A stretch of DNA of 64,000 nucleotides from JAOZPE01 sp964601275 (GTDB taxonomy: Bacteria; Krumholzibacteriota; Krumholzibacteriia; JAJRXK01): positions 124,001 to 188,000 of the forward strand of contig CAZRMV010000006.1 of assembly GCA_964601275.1 (NCBI GenBank), read 5' to 3'. A model generated the notes under the pieces. It saw only the letters and a list, made by a program, of their open reading frames with translations, had not been told where the DNA came from and did no database searches. The translations under genes and the position numbers were made by a program. Numbering within the stretch: position 1 is the first letter of the stretch; every line of letters starts with the position of its first letter. Shown piece by piece: positions 60,836 through 64,000 of this stretch.

Positions 60836-61810
60836 GTGCTGGCTCTGGTCACCGGCGCCAACGGTTTCGTGGGAAGCCACCTGGTGGACCGCTTGCTCGC
60901 CGAGGGCCACCGGGTACGCGCCCTGGTGCGCTCGACCTCCGACCTCAGGTACCTTCCCGTCGACCGCATCGAGCTGCATACCGGAGAACTCTCCCGCGGG
61001 GAGATCCCGGACGGCGCGCTCGACGGGATCCAGCTTCTCTTCCATACCGCGGCGGTGTTGAAGGCGCCCGGCTGGGAGGCCTTCCGCCGGATCAACGTGG
61101 ACGCTGCCGTCCAGCTCCACTCCCGCCTGGCCGCAAGGGGGGCTCCGGGAGCGCGTTTCGTGTTCATCTCGAGCCAGGCCGCGGCTGGCCCCAGCGGGGA
61201 AGGTGAAACCCTCCGCGAATCGGACGAGCCCCATCCCCAGACCCTCTACGGTCGCTCCAAGCTGGAAGCCGAACGGGCCCTGCAAGGGGCCCTCGGCCCC
61301 GGGTTGACCATCATCCGGCCGCCGGCGGTCTACGGCCCGCGGGATGCCGCCACCCTGCCGATCTTCCGCCTGGCCGCCGCGGGATGGGCCTTCTGCATGG
61401 GGTCGCCCGAGCGGCGGATCTCGATGGTCCACGTCGAGGACCTCTGTCGTGGCATCGTCCAGGCGGCGATCCATCCCCGCGGGACGGGAACCTTCTTCCT
61501 GACCGACGGACACCCCCATCCCTGGAGGGAGATCGCCACAGCTCTCGCCCACGCCGCCGGCCGCCGGGTCCGGATCGTCACCCTTCCCGACGCGACGATC
61601 CACCTGGCCGGGATGATGAACGAATGGGCCCATCGGGCGGTGGGCCGCACCGCCATGTTCAACCGGGAGAAGGCCCGCGACTTCACCGCCCGGGGATGGG
61701 CCTGCAGCAGTGCCGCGGCCGAGGCGGCCTTCGGATTCCGGCCCGGCATCGAACTCGTGGACGGGATGAAGGAAACCATGGACTGGTACCGGAGGGAGGG
61801 ATGGTTGTGA
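60836..61810 (+). CDS. NAD-dependent epimerase/dehydratase, candidate ceramide reductase
   Basis: A 324-residue extended short-chain dehydrogenase. The NAD(P)-binding motif TGANGFVGSHL is at residues 6-16, and the catalytic Tyr138 and Lys142 are in TLYGRSKLEAE, with Ser112/113 in FISSQAAAG. IIRPPAVYGPRD is the family's late signature. In Caulobacter the equivalent enzyme CerR reduces the 3-oxo group of the sphingoid intermediate. Here it follows the GNAT-like gene by ten bases, with a GTG start. A role in sugar-nucleotide metabolism cannot be excluded, but the operon favours the lipid role. Confidence 0.75.
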   Translation: MLALVTGANGFVGSHLVDRLLAEGHRVRALVRSTSDLRYLPVDRIELHTGELSRGEIPDGALDGIQLLFHTAAVLKAPGWEAFRRINVDAAVQLHSRLAARGAPGARFVFISSQAAAGPSGEGETLRESDEPHPQTLYGRSKLEAERALQGALGPGLTIIRPPAVYGPRDAATLPIFRLAAAGWAFCMGSPERRISMVHVEDLCRGIVQAAIHPRGTGTFFLTDGHPHPWREIATALAHAAGRRVRIVTLPDATIHLAGMMNEWAHRAVGRTAMFNREKARDFTARGWACSSAAAEAAFGFRPGIELVDGMKETMDWYRREGWL

Positions 61811-62814
61811 GCGAAAGCGGGATGGAAACCGCCGGTACGAACCCGCGCAACCCCGGCCGCAACGGGCATGGCGCCGACCGGACAAGCGGCGGACGAACCA
61901 TGGGTGACTTCGGCCGCGGGATGCGGCCGGCGGAGGGAATCGTCGCGATCTACCTGCTCTGGACCGTGTCCACCCTGTTGATCTTCCATGAAGGGGTAGC
62001 CGATTGGTCCACCCTCGCCCAGGTCAACTTCCTTCTGGCCGGGGGGCTGGTCCTCGCCGGACGCTTCCCCCGCGTCGACCAGCCTTGGCTCGCTCTCGCC
62101 CGGCGTCTGCTTCCTCTGGTCTTCATCCCCATCCTCTATTCGGAAGTGAAATACCTCAATGACATGTTCTTTCCCCAGACCTATTTCGATGACGTGGTGA
62201 TCGTCTGGGAAAAGATTCTCTTCAGTGGCAAGGTGCTTCCCTTGGTCCTGTACCGATGGTGGCCCTGGAGATGGCTGTCCGAGTATATCCACCTCGCCTA
62301 TCTGGCCTACTACCTGGTCATCCCGACTCCCTTCGTGGCCCTTGCCCTGACCCGGCAATGGAAGCGGCTCGAGCAGTACCTTACCGCGTTGATGCTGGTC
62401 TTCGTGGTGTGCCAGCTTCTGTTCATCGCGTTCCCCGTGGCCGGTCCCTTCCATCACTATCCCGAACTCGATCCCTATTCCATGGGTCGCATCTTCCCGC
62501 CGATCGTGCATCGCATCCTGCACGGGGGGTCTTCGATCGGCACCGCATTTCCCAGCTCGCACTGCGCGGTGGCGGCCACCTGCTGGATCGTGGTCCTGTT
62601 GTGGGAGAAGCGGGCGGCCTGGTTCCTCGGCTTCATCGTCCCCGCCTTGACCCTGGGAACGATCTACGGCGGATTCCACTATGGCGTCGATGCGCTGGCG
62701 GGGTGGTTGCTCGCGGTGGTCATGCTTCCGCTGTCCTTCGCCCTCCACCGGCGGTGGGAGCGCCGGCGCTGGTGGGGCGCGGACGAGCCGGTGGAGACGC
62801 CGCCTCCGTCCTGA
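61807..62814 (+). CDS. PAP2-family membrane phosphatase or phosphotransferase
   Basis: A 335-residue polytopic inner-membrane protein starting at GTG 61807 in a GTGA overlap with the epimerase stop, with GGAGG upstream; the ATG two codons earlier is also possible. Six helices are likely. The PAP2 catalytic residues are His252 in AFPSSHCAVAA and His291 with Asp295 in YGGFHYGVDALAG. PAP2 enzymes remove phosphate from lipids or transfer phospho-headgroups, and fungal inositol phosphorylceramide synthase belongs to the same fold. The position as last gene of the sphingolipid operon suggests it acts on a ceramide product. The substrate is inferred only from context. Confidence 0.82.
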   Translation: MSESGMETAGTNPRNPGRNGHGADRTSGGRTMGDFGRGMRPAEGIVAIYLLWTVSTLLIFHEGVADWSTLAQVNFLLAGGLVLAGRFPRVDQPWLALARRLLPLVFIPILYSEVKYLNDMFFPQTYFDDVVIVWEKILFSGKVLPLVLYRWWPWRWLSEYIHLAYLAYYLVIPTPFVALALTRQWKRLEQYLTALMLVFVVCQLLFIAFPVAGPFHHYPELDPYSMGRIFPPIVHRILHGGSSIGTAFPSSHCAVAATCWIVVLLWEKRAAWFLGFIVPALTLGTIYGGFHYGVDALAGWLLAVVMLPLSFALHRRWERRRWWGADEPVETPPPS

Positions 62815-62816
62815 GG

Positions 62817-62830
62817 GGCTCCCGGGAGCC
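62817..62830. terminator. Palindrome between convergent PAP2 and MFS genes
   Basis: GGCTCCCGGGAGCC is a perfect 14-base palindrome two bases after the PAP2 stop and nine bases beyond the MFS stop. It can form a short stem with a CCGG loop in either transcript, consistent with a weak two-way terminator. No T-run is present. Confidence 0.3.
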
Positions 62831-62839
62831 GGGCGCCGC

Positions 62840-64000
62840 TCAACTCGCCGGCGGCAAGCGAGGCAAGCCGAGGCTGAAGCCCAACCAGACCACGGTGATC
62901 ACCACCAGCAGGCCGCCGATCCAGCTGGGCTCTCCCAGCATCGCGCCTCCCAGCATCCCTCCGGTGAACGATCCCAGGAACTGGGAGGTGTGGAAGATTC
63001 CCGCCGCAGTCCCGCGTTGGCGCCGTTGGACCAACCGGGTCAGGAGCGCGGGCATCGCGGGCTCGGCCAGGGCGATTCCCGAGACCATGCAGACGATCAC
63101 CGCAACGCACCAGTTCAAGCCTCGGGGAGCGTACAGAAGCAGGACCGCCGAGGCGACGAGCATCAGGCTTCCCGCGATGATGAATTCCTTCAACCTGGAC
63201 CAGCGATCGGCGACGACGACCGAACCGGCCATCAGCAGGACGCCTCCCAGGACGATGGGAGCGTAGATCCTTCCGTGCTCCTCGACGGGCAGGAAGCGAC
63301 TGAGATAGGTGGGACCCACCACGAAGGCGGCGGTCACCATGAGATGGAGCACGAAGATTCCCGCATCCAGACGCAGCAGCGCGATGTGGTGCAGGAGCGC
63401 GTGGCTTTCCCCCCGGGTCCACTCCAACTCCTCATCATGGTGTCCGGCCTCGACACTGGGAATCACCAGGATCACGTAGAGAACCCCCACCAGCGAGAGA
63501 AACGCCATGAGCCAGAACAACGCCGGTGCTCCCAGACGATGATAGATCGCCGGACCGAACACCATGCCCATCGAGAAGGCCAGGCCCACCGCGACCCCGA
63601 TGGTTCCCATGGCCCGCGCGCGGTATCGAGGTCCGCTGAGGTCGGCCATCAATGCAACCAACGCGGACGCCACCGCGCCCGAACCCTGCAGGAATCGACC
63701 GATGATGAGCCAGAGGATGGAGTGGGCCTGCGCGGCCACGACACTCCCCAGGGCAAACAGAAGGAGGCCGGTGGCGATGGCGCGCCGCCGGCCGTAACGA
63801 TCGCTCCAGATGCCGAAGGGAATCTGGAAGAGAGCCTGGGAGAACCCGTAGATCCCCAGGCTCATCCCCACCAGCAGGGCGGTGCTCCCGCGCAGCGTAT
63901 CCGCATACAGGCTCAACACCGGCAGGACCAGGTACATTCCCAACAGCCGGAGACCATAGAGGGACGCCAGGCCGAGGATCACCCGGATATGACTGGAACC
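62840..64000 (-). CDS. YajR-like major facilitator transporter, cut at the right edge
   Basis: An MFS exporter of at least 386 residues; the frame remains open to the last base, and a GTG at 63980-63982 is only the first visible start codon. The opening RVILGLASLYGLRLLGMYLV, GIYGFSQALFQIPFGIWSDR (motif A with YGRRRA) and GRFLQGSGAVASALVALMAD closely resemble E. coli YajR. About twelve helices are likely. The C-terminal YAM domain of YajR is absent, as the protein ends at PRLPPAS right after the last helix. The transported compound is unknown. It is convergent with the sphingolipid operon. Confidence 0.85.
   Translation of the reverse strand, partial: GSSHIRVILGLASLYGLRLLGMYLVLPVLSLYADTLRGSTALLVGMSLGIYGFSQALFQIPFGIWSDRYGRRRAIATGLLLFALGSVVAAQAHSILWLIIGRFLQGSGAVASALVALMADLSGPRYRARAMGTIGVAVGLAFSMGMVFGPAIYHRLGAPALFWLMAFLSLVGVLYVILVIPSVEAGHHDEELEWTRGESHALLHHIALLRLDAGIFVLHLMVTAAFVVGPTYLSRFLPVEEHGRIYAPIVLGGVLLMAGSVVVADRWSRLKEFIIAGSLMLVASAVLLLYAPRGLNWCVAVIVCMVSGIALAEPAMPALLTRLVQRRQRGTAAGIFHTSQFLGSFTGGMLGGAMLGEPSWIGGLLVVITVVWLGFSLGLPRLPPAS

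Overview
The window is a GC-rich, densely coded stretch of a Gram-negative (diderm) bacterial chromosome. Most genes lie on the minus strand in long head-to-tail runs, many joined by 1- or 4-base start/stop overlaps. PorU- and PorV-like proteins, bacterial sphingolipid genes, type IV pilus motor genes and large outer-membrane barrels together suggest a member of the FCB group outside classical Bacteroidetes, such as an Eisenbacteria-, Krumholzibacteriota- or Latescibacterota-like lineage. That placement is inference. No tRNA, rRNA, insertion sequence, prophage or CRISPR array was seen, and no gap between genes exceeds about 300 bases.

Layout from left to right. 1-5110 (minus): type IV pilus genes pilB-pilT-pilC followed by the start of a PilS-like sensor kinase that runs off the left edge, with a ComEA-like DNA-binding protein upstream. 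5171-8646: a TonB-receptor-like barrel and a TPR protein. 8914-11873: hutU-hutI for histidine breakdown. 11973-16681: ligA-dinG, translationally coupled. 16774-34020 (minus): a surface and secretion locus reading Trm112-like protein, PorU-like C25 sortase, PorV-like barrel, secreted M6 protease with a sorting-like C-terminus, two small related membrane-associated proteins, an NHL lipoprotein, an 1174-residue probable barrel protein and an Omp85 protein. 34261-38851: dnaE then accA. 39032-42908: a divergent pair, an M23 endopeptidase (minus) and a PpiD-like chaperone (plus). 42935-47576: an MrfA/MrfB-type helicase-exonuclease pair with a cation efflux protein. 47618-52862: tatA, a DUF4321 protein, a LytR_C protein, a HIT protein, a GlmU-like nucleotidyltransferase, panC, panB, a deoxynucleoside kinase and folK. 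53061-57414: a TPR protein, an exonuclease with a WYL-like tail, a YqeC-like protein and a glycosyltransferase. 57684-62814 (plus): a DUF2270 membrane protein, a serine palmitoyltransferase-like enzyme, a large GNAT-like acyltransferase, an NAD-dependent epimerase and a PAP2 phosphatase, which look like a sphingolipid operon. 62840-64000: a YajR-like MFS transporter cut by the right edge.

Two ensembles stand out. The first is the type IX-like export locus, in which a sortase (PorU), its barrel partner (PorV), a likely cargo protease and two further outer-membrane proteins sit in one transcription unit with its own promoter candidate. The second is the compact sphingolipid operon, which matches the three-enzyme bacterial ceramide pathway known from Caulobacter and adds a PAP2 enzyme that could modify the product. 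Enzyme functions are inferred from motifs and family resemblance read by eye; no database search was run.
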